The position numbers were made by a program, and so were the translations under genes. Shown one piece after another: positions 8,612 through 16,558 of a DNA stretch of 64,000 nt. The stretch covers positions 1,550,001 through 1,614,000 of the forward strand of contig CAVZUK010000003.1 in NCBI GenBank assembly GCA_963778465.1, written 5' to 3'. The notes beneath the pieces were generated by a model. That model saw only the letters and a list, made by a program, of their open reading frames with translations. It ran no database searches and was not told where the DNA came from. Every line of letters begins with the position of its first letter. Positions within the stretch are counted from its first letter, which is position 1. This stretch comes from CAVZBW01 sp963778465. GTDB lineage: Bacteria; Actinomycetota; Acidimicrobiia; Acidimicrobiales; RAAP-2.

Positions 8612-9046
8612 GGCCCGCGCTGCGCCCCGAGTTCGACCTCTGGTAGCTCACTGACCAGAACGGGACGGGGTAAGGCTCAGCCGACCCGCCCCGTGAAATG
8701 TCTGTGAGCGCGGTTCACTACCAAGCCGATCGCGCTTGGAAAGTGCTCACGCGGTGGCCGCCAATGGGAGGTCCTTTTGCGAGAAGTGCTTCGCATGCGC
8801 GTCCGAAGTGGCCGCCGCAACATTGAGGACCCTCACGCGGAGCGGCTTCCCGAGGTCGTCGGCAGTGGCCTTTGTCTGCAGTACTGCAGCGAAAGCGCGC
8901 GACGACGTGCCACTTCGTGTTTCATCCTTGAGGCGGCCCTTGCCCCCACTCAGGCTGGGGGTTGTCGAGATGGACGAACTCGAATTGCGCGGCGTCATCA
9001 CGGCAAATCCTCACGAGTATCCGGCCGTTCGACCGATGGAAGCGGG
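8612..9046. other. Gap between murF and the catabolic island
   Basis: About 430 bases without a supported gene. A minus-strand open frame at 8747-9001 (84 codons) shows no known domain, start signal or neighbour logic. This is the boundary between the van island and the GntR-regulated island and shows no insertion-sequence ends or direct repeats that I could see. Confidence 0.35.
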
Positions 9047-10075
9047 TCAGGTCAGCTCGAGTGCCGTATCGCGATCGCCAACGGTCGAGATCTGATTCGA
9101 CGACTCGAGGACGCGGGCAGCGATGAACTTCGCGTCGAACTGCTCGCCGGCGACCACCGTCGGATACCGGGCGGGGTTGGCCTCCGAGACGCACGAAGGC
9201 AGGCAATCGATCACCGTTTCGTAGTCCGTCGAGTGGAAGAAGGGTGCCGACAACCGTTCGACCATCCGTCCCTCGTCGGGTTGCAACGGAAGCACACGAT
9301 GGAGGGAGGAGCGCCACCGATCGTTGGTCCACTGGGCGATGAGGTCGCCGAGGTTGACGACGAGGGCGCCACGGACGGGGACCACGTCGTGCCAGTGGCC
9401 CTCGGTGTCGGCGACCTGAAGCCCACCTACGCCGGCATCGGCGTACATGACGGTGATGAGTCCATAGTCGGTGTGGGGCCCCACCCCGAACTGGCCGCTC
9501 AGCGGCTCAGGATCCTCTGGTGCGCCGTAGTAGTAGTTGAACCGCAGCGAGTCCATCGGATGGGTCGTGCACCGCTCGAAGAAGTCGGTATCGACGTCGA
9601 GCGCATCGGCCAGTAGCCGCGTCACTTTGTGCGTCGCCGTCCTGACGTCGTCGTAGTAGCTGAGAACGGAGTCCCTGAGTCCTGGCGGCTGGTCCGGCCA
9701 GATGTTGGTGGCGAAGTGGGTGTGCTCGGTGGTGTTGAAGATGGGGTCGTCCCGCGGAAAGGAGTCCTGGCCGATCGTGAAGGCCTCGACGAGGTCGAAC
9801 GGTGTCTCGAGCGACATGCTGTAGGAGAAGGCTTCCGTGCCCCGGGCGCTGTAGCCGCGCTCGATGCTCTGGTCGGAGGACACCCACCGCATCTTCTCCT
9901 CCGGCGGTTGGCGGAAGAACTGCTTCACGTCGGCCATCGCCGCCTCGACGACCTCAGGGTCGATGCCGTGCCCCACGATCTGGAAGAAGCCGGCCTGCCT
10001 GCAAGCCGCCTCCAGGTCACGGACAGCAGTGGGGGAGGTGACGTCGATCGTCGGGGCAAACGGATTGGAGTCCAT
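9047..10075 (-). CDS. Isopenicillin N synthase-like non-heme Fe(II) oxygenase (paralogue 1)
   Basis: The 342-residue protein has the DIOX_N plus 2OG-Fe(II) double-stranded beta-helix architecture of the IPNS/flavanone-hydroxylase class. Iron ligands are His201 and Asp203 (VGPHTDYG) and His259 (SSLHRV); Arg274-x-Ser276 (RLSAPFF) would bind the 2-oxoglutarate carboxylate. The signature ERGYSARGTEAFSYS is shared with two other enzymes of this island, so the three are paralogues. The ATG at 10075 is preceded by GAGAGGAG. It faces paralogue 2 across a 148-base region holding two copies of the island's motif. The substrate is unknown. Confidence 0.88.
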   Translation of the reverse strand: MDSNPFAPTIDVTSPTAVRDLEAACRQAGFFQIVGHGIDPEVVEAAMADVKQFFRQPPEEKMRWVSSDQSIERGYSARGTEAFSYSMSLETPFDLVEAFTIGQDSFPRDDPIFNTTEHTHFATNIWPDQPPGLRDSVLSYYDDVRTATHKVTRLLADALDVDTDFFERCTTHPMDSLRFNYYYGAPEDPEPLSGQFGVGPHTDYGLITVMYADAGVGGLQVADTEGHWHDVVPVRGALVVNLGDLIAQWTNDRWRSSLHRVLPLQPDEGRMVERLSAPFFHSTDYETVIDCLPSCVSEANPARYPTVVAGEQFDAKFIAARVLESSNQISTVGDRDTALELT

Positions 10076-10102
10076 GGCCAGCTCCTCTCGCAAGATTGGT
10101 CA

Positions 10103-10115
10103 CATACGATATATG
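10103..10115. promoter_or_regulatory. Island operator motif, site 1
   Basis: CATACGATATATG, the best match to the consensus CATAYGATRTATG, an imperfect dyad around a central GAT. It lies 27 bases before the ATG of oxygenase paralogue 1. Probably bound by the GntR regulator at 17762-18466; that pairing is inference. Confidence 0.6.
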
Positions 10116-10188
10116 ATCCGAGCTGTGGTGACAAGTTGCCAGGTCAAGATGCAGGTCGTCTGGGGAAGTCGCCTCCCCTCCCTGTTGG

Positions 10189-10201
10189 CATATGATATAG
10201 A
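10189..10201. promoter_or_regulatory. Island operator motif, site 2
   Basis: CATATGATATAGA, matching the first ten bases of the shared motif, 22 bases before the start of oxygenase paralogue 2. Its AT-rich core may also serve as a -10 element. Confidence 0.55.
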
Positions 10202-10223
10202 ATCGGGCGAAGAGGAGGGCGTG

Positions 10224-11240
10224 ATGTCGGAAGTTGGAGCATTTCCACCGGTCGTCGACCTGATGAGCGGCGAAGCCCCGGGCCACATCGACGCCGTGTG
10301 CCGCGAAGTCGGCTTCTTCCAGATCGTCGGCCACGGGATATCGGAGGAGCTCATCGGTGAGCTGTTCGGGCTCGCGGACGAGTTCTTCGCCTTCGAGCTG
10401 GAGGAGAAGCTTCGTTGGGCTTCGCCGAAGGTCGAAGTCGAGCGCGGCTACTCGGCAAAGGGGACCGAAGGTTTCTCCTACAGCCTCTGCCTCGAGCAAC
10501 CGCCAGATCTGATGGAGGGGTTCTCGATGGGGCGCGAACCCTTGCCCGACCGTCCTGAGTTCCACACCGACGCCCATCACTTCTTTGCCCCCAACGTCTG
10601 GCCGGATCGTCCGGAAGGACTCCGTGAAGTCATGACTGCCTATTGGCGCGAGGCGGACCGCCTCGTCCACCGACTCACGACGCTTATGTCGGTGGCTCTC
10701 GGACTGGACGAGAACTATTTCGAGCCGTTCACCGACGCCTCGACGGATACGTTGCGGATCAACTACTTCGAAGGGCGCCCTGGGGAAACGGCCCTCCCCG
10801 GTCAGTTCGGCATCGGACCACACACGGACTACGGCATGTGCACGCTGCTCCTGGCCGATCAGGAGCCGGCCCTGCAGGTGTACACGCGCGGGGCGGAGTG
10901 GAAGTACATCGTCCCCCAACCGGGTGCCCTATTGGTCAACCTGGGTGATCTCATGGCCCGCTGGACCAACGAGCGCTGGCGGTCCACGCTCCACCGGGTG
11001 ACACCCGTGCTGGCGACCGCTGACGTGTCCCGGCGACGGCGCTCGATCCCCTTCTTTCACGAGGGCAACTTCGACGCGTACGTGGAGTGCCTTCCCACGT
11101 GCACCGGCCCCGACAATCCGCCGAGGTACCCGCCGATCACCGGTGGCCAACACGTCTTCGAAAAGGCCATGGCGTCGAGGGAGCTCAGACGGGCAGACGC
11201 AGAGTCGACGGTCGGCGATCGAGCTGAAGCGCTTGCATGA
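10224..11240 (+). CDS. Isopenicillin N synthase-like non-heme Fe(II) oxygenase (paralogue 2)
   Basis: The 338-residue enzyme is a paralogue of 9047-10075 and 20754-21809. Iron ligands are His200 and Asp202 (IGPHTDYG) and His257 (STLHRV), with Arg272-x-Ser274 for the co-substrate. It shares ERGYSAKGTEGFSYS and LRINYFEG with the third paralogue, to which it looks closest. The ATG at 10224 is used; the GTG immediately before is an alternative. The stop overlaps the next gene's ATG (ATGA), coupling it to a VOC protein. The enzyme probably hydroxylates or desaturates an intermediate; the substrate is unknown. Confidence 0.88.
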   Translation: MSEVGAFPPVVDLMSGEAPGHIDAVCREVGFFQIVGHGISEELIGELFGLADEFFAFELEEKLRWASPKVEVERGYSAKGTEGFSYSLCLEQPPDLMEGFSMGREPLPDRPEFHTDAHHFFAPNVWPDRPEGLREVMTAYWREADRLVHRLTTLMSVALGLDENYFEPFTDASTDTLRINYFEGRPGETALPGQFGIGPHTDYGMCTLLLADQEPALQVYTRGAEWKYIVPQPGALLVNLGDLMARWTNERWRSTLHRVTPVLATADVSRRRRSIPFFHEGNFDAYVECLPTCTGPDNPPRYPPITGGQHVFEKAMASRELRRADAESTVGDRAEALA

Positions 11241-12022
11241 TCGCGCCGCGCGTCAGCGGCATCTTCGCCGTTTCGACACGGGTCGGGTGGGTGCGCCGAT
11301 GGTACGAGGGTCTGGGCTGGCGATCGGCTCGTGAGGATGATGTCTTCGTCCCGTACCCGCTGGGTGGGATGGCGTTCTCCCTGTGGAGTTTGGGTTCGGC
11401 GGCGCCGAACGTTGCTGCGGTGGTGGCCGCCCAAGGCGATTTCCCCGGAACACTGCTCTGTACGGTCGTCGATGCCCCCGACGACGTGGGATCGACCCTC
11501 GACGGGGTCGCCCGGGCGGGCGGGCGTGTCGTCGTCGCCGACCACGAGGTTCCCTTCGGGCGTTCCGGCTGGTTCCTCGACCCGGCCGGTACCGCGTGGG
11601 AAGTCGCCTGGATCGAGGGCCGCAGTTCGGCCGTGCCGTTCGCCGGGGCACCCGAGCCGGACGCGATACCGGCCGCCCTCGCCGGAGTGATGGTCGGCGC
11701 TGAGGACCCTTCGGGGGTTGAGGCGTTCTACGCCGAAGGACTCGGATGGGCAGATCGTCGCGGTGATGCCGGTGGAAACCCGTCGTTGGCACTCGACGGT
11801 GGGTCGTTCTTTCTTGTTCCCGCCTCGAGGGTCCCGGGCCTCTCATCCGGTCCCGTTCCCGTCATGCGACCCCACCCCGACGTTTCGGCGGACGAGGTGG
11901 CCGACCGGTTCGTCCGCGCCGGGGCCGCCCAGGTCCCTGGCCCGGATGACATCGGTGCTACGGGGTCCGCATCGTGGGTAGCTGACCCCTTTGGCCTGCA
12001 CTGGGTGATCGCGGGGAGTTAG
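11237..12022 (+). CDS. Two-domain VOC family protein
   Basis: The 261-residue protein has two successive VOC repeats: the first ends GWFLDPAGTAWEVAW and the second spans VMVGAEDPSGVEAFYAEGLGW to WVADPFGLHWVIAG. Tandem VOC repeats occur in extradiol dioxygenases and in uncharacterised hydroxylase-like proteins. The first domain lacks a clear N-terminal metal His, so a catalytic role is uncertain. It is coupled by ATGA overlap to oxygenase paralogue 2, suggesting the two act on the same intermediate. Confidence 0.75.
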   Translation: MIAPRVSGIFAVSTRVGWVRRWYEGLGWRSAREDDVFVPYPLGGMAFSLWSLGSAAPNVAAVVAAQGDFPGTLLCTVVDAPDDVGSTLDGVARAGGRVVVADHEVPFGRSGWFLDPAGTAWEVAWIEGRSSAVPFAGAPEPDAIPAALAGVMVGAEDPSGVEAFYAEGLGWADRRGDAGGNPSLALDGGSFFLVPASRVPGLSSGPVPVMRPHPDVSADEVADRFVRAGAAQVPGPDDIGATGSASWVADPFGLHWVIAGS

Positions 12023-12236
12023 AGCGGTTCCTGGCCGCGGGTCCTGACGCCCGCGCCGGGACCCACCGGGCCGGGATGAAGCCCCTGACCGCCGTCGGGG
12101 TCGTGGTGCGTTGCAACGACTCCTGTCCGGGCGGGCTCGTCACGTCGATCGGCGTTGGCCAGCTGACATCTGCCGGGCTCCCCAGCCGTCTGTTCTTCCT
12201 CAGTTCACATCCGAGCCATTTTCCTGCAACAAATCG

Positions 12237-12249
12237 CATATATCGTATA
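12237..12249. promoter_or_regulatory. Island operator motif, site 3 (reverse orientation)
   Basis: The minus strand reads TATACGATATATG, nearly identical to site 1. It lies about 185 bases before the NCS1 transporter start, within a 411-base leader region that has no gene. The long distance suggests a long 5' leader or a promoter close to this site. Confidence 0.55.
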
Positions 12250-12433
12250 TCGTTGATGGGACGGTGGACGGACGGTCACCCGACCTGGTGCCTGTGCGGG
12301 AGCAAGAGCGGGCGCGCGAGGGCGCCTCGGAGCTCCGGACGCAAGGCACGGGGGTCCAGCTGGGCGGGCCTCCGCCGGTCGTGCCCCTCATCGCACCCGT
12401 GTCCTGCTCATGGCAACCCGGAGGAGAGACTCC

Positions 12434-13984
12434 ATGGCTGACATCGTCCACGAGATCGAATCCGAGCTGGCGACCGACGCCGGACCCACCTCGATGCACG
12501 ATTTCCGGATCGAGACCCGGGGCATGGACCCGGTCCCGGACGACCAGCGCTACGGCGACCACCGGCGCCTGATCTCGATCTTCTTCTTCCCCAATATGAC
12601 GCCGAGCGTGTTCTTCGCGGGCACCCTGGCCACGGCGAGTTTCATCGGGTTGAACTTCTGGTGGGCGCTCGTGGCGATCGTGGTCGGCAACATCATCGGC
12701 TCCATCCCCGTCGGCCTGCTCGGGGTCATGGGTGCCCGGACTGGCTTGGCCCAGCTGCCGCTGGCCCGCCTGCCCTTCGGTCGCAGCGTCCCGCTTCCGG
12801 CCATCTTGAACTGGGGGAGCACCATCTTGTGGGACGGGCTCAACTGCCTCTTCGGGGCGGAGGCGCTCAAGGTGCTCCTCGGCACGCCGTTCTGGGCCGG
12901 CCTCCTGATCATCCTCGCCGCGCAGCTCGCCTTGTCGGTCATCGGCTACGAGGCCATCCACACCTTCGGGAAATGGATCACGGTGGTCATCGGGATCGTG
13001 TTCGTCGCGATCACCGTCAAGTGCATCGCCGTCGGCACGACCAACATCCAGCCGCAGCTGCATGGCGGCGCGGCGGTCGGGGGCTTCATCCTGTTCCTGT
13101 CGATCATCATGAGCTACACGTTCACCTGGGCACCGTATGCCGCCGACTACACCCACTACCTTCCCAAGGACACGCCGGCCACCGCCATCGTGTGGCGCAT
13201 GACCGCCGGCAACGGGTTGTCGGCCATCTGGCTGGAGCTGATCGGCCTGATCGCCGCTCAGAGCTTGAGCGACCAGACGAGCTCGGGCATCTACCACTTC
13301 CTCGGTGGCGGCGCGCTGGGTGTCTTCGCCATGATCGCCATCGTCCTCAGCAACATCGGGGCCGACGCCATGGACGACTACAGCGGGGCGCTCTCCATGC
13401 AAGCCGCCGGAATTCGCATCCCCAGGCCCATCTCGGCCGTCATCGTGGCCGCCGGAGGATTCGGGATGGCGCTCTACATGGAGCAGGGGAACTTCGAGAC
13501 GAAGCTGACCAACTTCCTGCTGTTCCTCGGGTATTGGATCGCCCCGCTAGTAGGCATCGTCCTCGTCGACTGGTGGTTGCGCCGGAGTCGGGTCGACTCG
13601 TGGTCGGTCGTGCGTCTCCGCACCCTCCCTTCGGGGTGGCAGGCGCTCATCGCCCTGGTTGCCGGCTTTGGGGTGTCGCTGCCATTCATGGACTCGTCCC
13701 TCTTCGTCGGGCCGATCGCCTCGGGCCCTTTGCAGGGCGGTGACATCGCCTACATCGTGGGCGGGATCGCCGCCGGCGTCATCTACTACGTCCTGGCCAA
13801 GCTGACCAGGTCGGTGGCGCCTGCGGCAAAGGCCGGGGCTGGACCGACCTCGGAGATCCCCTCGTGGTACTCGGGCAGCGACAAGCTCGAAGTGCCCGCG
13901 CCATCGCCGACACCCGTCGGCGTCGCCCCGGTGGCCCTCGACCCCAACATCATCTCTGTGGCGACCGATACGTCGCTCGAGTAG
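12434..13984 (+). CDS. NCS1-family nucleobase/hydantoin-type permease
   Basis: The 516-residue membrane protein has about twelve hydrophobic segments. NCS1 features include FFFPNMTPSVFFAGTLA in the first helix, NWGSTILWDGLN in the third and TWAPYAADYTHYLPKDTP around the sixth to seventh. The family imports cytosine, purines, uracil, allantoin or hydantoins by cation symport. The ATG at 12434 has a GGAGGAG site; an upstream in-frame ATG lacks one. As the only transporter of the regulon it presumably brings in the pathway substrate, which argues for a nitrogen heterocycle or amide. The C-terminal tail is long and polar. Confidence 0.9.
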   Translation: MADIVHEIESELATDAGPTSMHDFRIETRGMDPVPDDQRYGDHRRLISIFFFPNMTPSVFFAGTLATASFIGLNFWWALVAIVVGNIIGSIPVGLLGVMGARTGLAQLPLARLPFGRSVPLPAILNWGSTILWDGLNCLFGAEALKVLLGTPFWAGLLIILAAQLALSVIGYEAIHTFGKWITVVIGIVFVAITVKCIAVGTTNIQPQLHGGAAVGGFILFLSIIMSYTFTWAPYAADYTHYLPKDTPATAIVWRMTAGNGLSAIWLELIGLIAAQSLSDQTSSGIYHFLGGGALGVFAMIAIVLSNIGADAMDDYSGALSMQAAGIRIPRPISAVIVAAGGFGMALYMEQGNFETKLTNFLLFLGYWIAPLVGIVLVDWWLRRSRVDSWSVVRLRTLPSGWQALIALVAGFGVSLPFMDSSLFVGPIASGPLQGGDIAYIVGGIAAGVIYYVLAKLTRSVAPAAKAGAGPTSEIPSWYSGSDKLEVPAPSPTPVGVAPVALDPNIISVATDTSLE

Positions 13985-13990
13985 TCACGC

Positions 13991-14024
13991 CCGCTCCCGG
14001 TGAGCCGGTGCCCGCCGGGAGCGG
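13991..14024. terminator. Bidirectional hairpin between convergent genes
   Basis: CCGCTCCCGG (13991-14000) and CCGGGAGCGG (14015-14024) form a perfect 10-bp stem with a 14-base loop. It sits directly between the 3' ends of the NCS1 gene and the opposing FAH-family gene, the expected place for a shared terminator. It lacks a strong T tract. Confidence 0.6.
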
Positions 14025-14972
14025 TCAGACCAGTTCTGCCGCTCGATCCGTCTCGCCGGCCAACCGGGCGTCGGAAGTCCGGACCACGTTGCTCAGGGTC
14101 CCGACGCCGCTGACGGTCGTGGTCATCACGTCCCCGTCGGTCAGAAACTCCGGCGGCTGGCGCTTGTACCCCACGCCGGCCGGCGTGCCGGTGGCGATGA
14201 TGTCGCCGGCCCGTAGCGACATGACCGAGCTCAGGAGCTCGATCAGCGCGGGGACCGAATGGATCAGCTGCGAGGTGCGTCCCCGCTGCTTCTCGACGCC
14301 GTTCACCGACAGCGAGAGCTCGACGTCGGGCGGTATGGTCAGGGCATCGCGCTCGACGACCCACGGCCCGATCGGTGTGGAGGCGAGCGCGTTCTTCCCC
14401 AGGTGCCACTGCTTGTGGCGGGTCTGAAGGTCTCGGGCCGTTACGTCGTTGACCACGCAGTAGCCGGCCACATATGCCCAGGCGCCGCCGGCCGTGACGG
14501 CCAGCGCATCTCGGCCGATGACTACGCCGAGTTCGACCTCCCAGTCGAATTCGGACGAGATCGTCTTCGGGAGGACGAGCTCGGCGTCCGGTGCGGCGAT
14601 CGAGCGGTACGTCTTGGCGAAGATGATGGGCTCCTCTGCCGGGCCGTCGACCAGATCGCCGGCCTCCCGCTGATGCTCCGGGTAGTTGAGACCGACGCAG
14701 TACACGTCGGCGTCGGTGTCGAGCGGCGGCAACAGGGTGACGGCACCCAGCGGTTCCGCTCGTCCGGGCCACCGGGCGCCGAGGAGCCGTTCGGCGGCGC
14801 CCTCGGCCATCATCCCCAGCGCGGTGTTCCAGGGAACGTCCAGCTCGGACACCGATTCGTCCTCGACGAGACCCGTTTTCCGCTCTCCGCCCGACAGGAA
14901 ACGGGCAAGGACGACGGGGCGGCCCCGGTCGCGGCCGGTTGGCGCCAGCCCGTCGAAGCGAGGGTCGGTCAT
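14025..14972 (-). CDS. Fumarylacetoacetate hydrolase (FAH) family enzyme
   Basis: The 315-residue protein carries the FAH C-terminal catalytic fold: CVGLNYPEHQREAG, the metal ligands in SSEFDWEVELGVVIGRDA, VVNDVTARDLQTRHKQWHLGKN, and the closing IATGTPAGVGYKRQPPEFLTDGD. The family hydrolyses or decarboxylates 1,3-diketone-like acids at the end of ring-degradation pathways, or acts as a ureidoglycolate lyase-like enzyme. The ATG at 14972 overlaps the stop of the upstream NTF2-like gene. It is the last gene of a three-gene unit led by the tandem NTF2 protein. Confidence 0.87.
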   Translation of the reverse strand: MTDPRFDGLAPTGRDRGRPVVLARFLSGGERKTGLVEDESVSELDVPWNTALGMMAEGAAERLLGARWPGRAEPLGAVTLLPPLDTDADVYCVGLNYPEHQREAGDLVDGPAEEPIIFAKTYRSIAAPDAELVLPKTISSEFDWEVELGVVIGRDALAVTAGGAWAYVAGYCVVNDVTARDLQTRHKQWHLGKNALASTPIGPWVVERDALTIPPDVELSLSVNGVEKQRGRTSQLIHSVPALIELLSSVMSLRAGDIIATGTPAGVGYKRQPPEFLTDGDVMTTTVSGVGTLSNVVRTSDARLAGETDRAAELV

Positions 14973-15424
14973 GGCAGGGCCACCTTCTTCTCGGGAACCC
15001 ATCCGGTGGCGTAGGGGGCGGCCAACTGGGCCGAGAGGCGGAAATGGGAGAAGAACCAGCGATCCTCCACCTTGCGCAGGTCGATCGTGTAACGGCCGGC
15101 GGTCCACACGGCCAGGGTGCCGCGGTTGACCGCCGGTTCGAAGTAGGACCATCTGGCCCGGGCCCGGTCGCCCTCGACGGCGATGCGCTCGTTGGTGAGG
15201 TAGTGCACGCAGAACGTCAGGCGGGTGGTTGCTGCGGCGTAATCGCTCCAGATCGCCGCTCTCCCGTGCAGGGCGTCAGCGGGATCGGCCGCGGGGTCCT
15301 CCCACACGGCGTCCTCGGTGAACAGCTCGGCGACCGCGTTGGGGTCGTGGCGGTCGCACGCGTCCATGTACGCCACCATCACCTGGCGAACGGCCACTTC
15401 GGCGTCGAGATCGTCGACGGTCAT
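14969..15424 (-). CDS. SnoaL/NTF2-like protein
   Basis: The 151-residue protein is one alpha+beta cone domain: an N-terminal helix VRQVMVAYMDACDRHDPNAVAELFTEDAVWED followed by a curved sheet ending FFSHFRLS. SnoaL-like members are cyclases, isomerases, dehydratases or small subunits of Rieske dioxygenases. Because the regulon encodes a Rieske oxygenase, a beta-subunit-like role is possible but unproven. Both ends overlap its neighbours by ATGA, so it is part of a tightly coupled operon. Confidence 0.75.
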   Translation of the reverse strand: MTVDDLDAEVAVRQVMVAYMDACDRHDPNAVAELFTEDAVWEDPAADPADALHGRAAIWSDYAAATTRLTFCVHYLTNERIAVEGDRARARWSYFEPAVNRGTLAVWTAGRYTIDLRKVEDRWFFSHFRLSAQLAAPYATGWVPEKKVALP

Positions 15425-16455
15425 GAGTGTGAGCCCTCCTTCGTGCGATCGACCGTTGTTGGCCAACCCTCCGCGTACGGGCAGTCGAGCACCCTTCGCT
15501 GCTCCATTCGCTCGAACCTCCAATCGCCTGCGACCCGAACGGCATCCACGACATAGCGGTGACTCATCCAGACCGCCGTGCCGTCGCGCACGCCGGTCCA
15601 CAGATCACGCCAGCAGCACCTGCCGCGGCCCCCGATGGCCGAGATGGACTCGGAGAAGAGCACGCGCATGACCGCCTGGACGTCGCCGTGCTCCCGGTCG
15701 ATCAAGGCGGTGATCTGATCGGTCCCAGCCGCCGTCTCGGCGCGCCGCATCCCGGTCAGCGCGAGGAGGCCGTCGGACGTCCATCGCGAGGCCACCGCCC
15801 GCGCACCACGTGCCTCCTCGAGGTCGTCGATGAATTCGCCCATGAGCGTGCGCAGCTCGACCTCCGAAGAGAGGTCCTCGAGCGTCGTGGGGGGGGCGAC
15901 CGGCATCTCTCTCGGTCCACCGTCGAAATGGCCGCCGTTGGCAACGGGGGTGCCGGGGGCCGGCGCCGGCGTCATCGACTCTGCGAGCCAACCCTTGTCG
16001 TAGGGCGTCCGGTACCGATCGGTCATGGTCAGCTCTTCGATGGCCCATTGGCCGTCGGACCAGGCTGCGACCACCGTGAGGTCACCTCCGCTCCACGCCG
16101 GAGTTCGACCGCCGTCAATGGTGGACGCGGCCGACCAGAGCCAGCTGCCGAGGCACTTCTCTGTGTCGTCGGTCGTGATCTGCTCGTTGGACAGCCAGTG
16201 GATGCTCCACGGCTCCCACGCCCGCCACTCCGCAACGGCGGCCGCGACCGCTCGTGGCGGGCCGACCGTGGTCCCGGAGGAGTCGGTCCAGCGCCCGGCC
16301 CGGGCGAACATCGAGCCCACGCCTGCGCAATCGCCGTCGTCCCAGGCGTCGAACAGCCCGGCGACCAGGCGCCGGAGGCTCGATCTTGCGACGTGCCCGG
16401 CGATGTCGCCCGTCCCCTGCACCCCCGGGCTCGTCGTGGGCCCGATGACGGCCAT
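15421..16455 (-). CDS. Tandem SnoaL/NTF2-like two-domain protein
   Basis: The 344-residue protein holds two NTF2-like domains, about residues 25-165 and 195-335. Each has the helix-helix-WTDSSG/RWTSDGLLAL and WAIEELTMTDRY/WRFERMEQRRV pattern and ends with a PYxxGW-type motif (RTPYDKGW, DCPYAEGW) also seen in the single-domain neighbour. The three domains therefore look like duplicates. The ATG at 16455 follows a GGGAGGG site and is preferred to an upstream TTG. It is the first gene of a unit facing the amidohydrolase, with operator site 4 between. Confidence 0.75.
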   Translation of the reverse strand: MAVIGPTTSPGVQGTGDIAGHVARSSLRRLVAGLFDAWDDGDCAGVGSMFARAGRWTDSSGTTVGPPRAVAAAVAEWRAWEPWSIHWLSNEQITTDDTEKCLGSWLWSAASTIDGGRTPAWSGGDLTVVAAWSDGQWAIEELTMTDRYRTPYDKGWLAESMTPAPAPGTPVANGGHFDGGPREMPVAPPTTLEDLSSEVELRTLMGEFIDDLEEARGARAVASRWTSDGLLALTGMRRAETAAGTDQITALIDREHGDVQAVMRVLFSESISAIGGRGRCCWRDLWTGVRDGTAVWMSHRYVVDAVRVAGDWRFERMEQRRVLDCPYAEGWPTTVDRTKEGSHS

Positions 16456-16494
16456 GCCGGCCCTCCCTTCGGCTTGATCTCCCGGGGTCAAGCT

Positions 16495-16507
16495 AGTACA
16501 TCATGTA
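16495..16507. promoter_or_regulatory. Island operator motif, site 4
   Basis: The minus strand reads TACATGATGTACT, matching the GATRTA core; TACATCATGTA on the plus strand is itself a perfect odd-centred palindrome. It lies midway between divergent starts (39 bases to the NTF2 gene, 51 to the amidohydrolase), so one site could control both. Confidence 0.55.
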
Positions 16508-16558
16508 TGATCGAAAGGTAACCGAACCGCGAAAGTCACCATCCCATTCGGGGGTCGC

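Noticed and set aside
8747..9001. 84-codon minus-strand frame between murF and oxygenase 1
   Set aside because: No start signal, no family and no conserved context; kept as part of the described gap.
12023..12433. Possible riboswitch in the 411-base leader of the NCS1 gene
   Set aside because: No purine, guanidine, TPP or similar aptamer core could be recognised by eye; only the operator motif is supported. A covariance-model scan (Rfam) would decide.
12200..13402. Long antisense open frame (400 codons) opposite the NCS1 permease
   Set aside because: It is Gly/Asp/Arg-rich, has no domain, and mirrors the codon bias of the permease; high-GC genes routinely produce such shadows.
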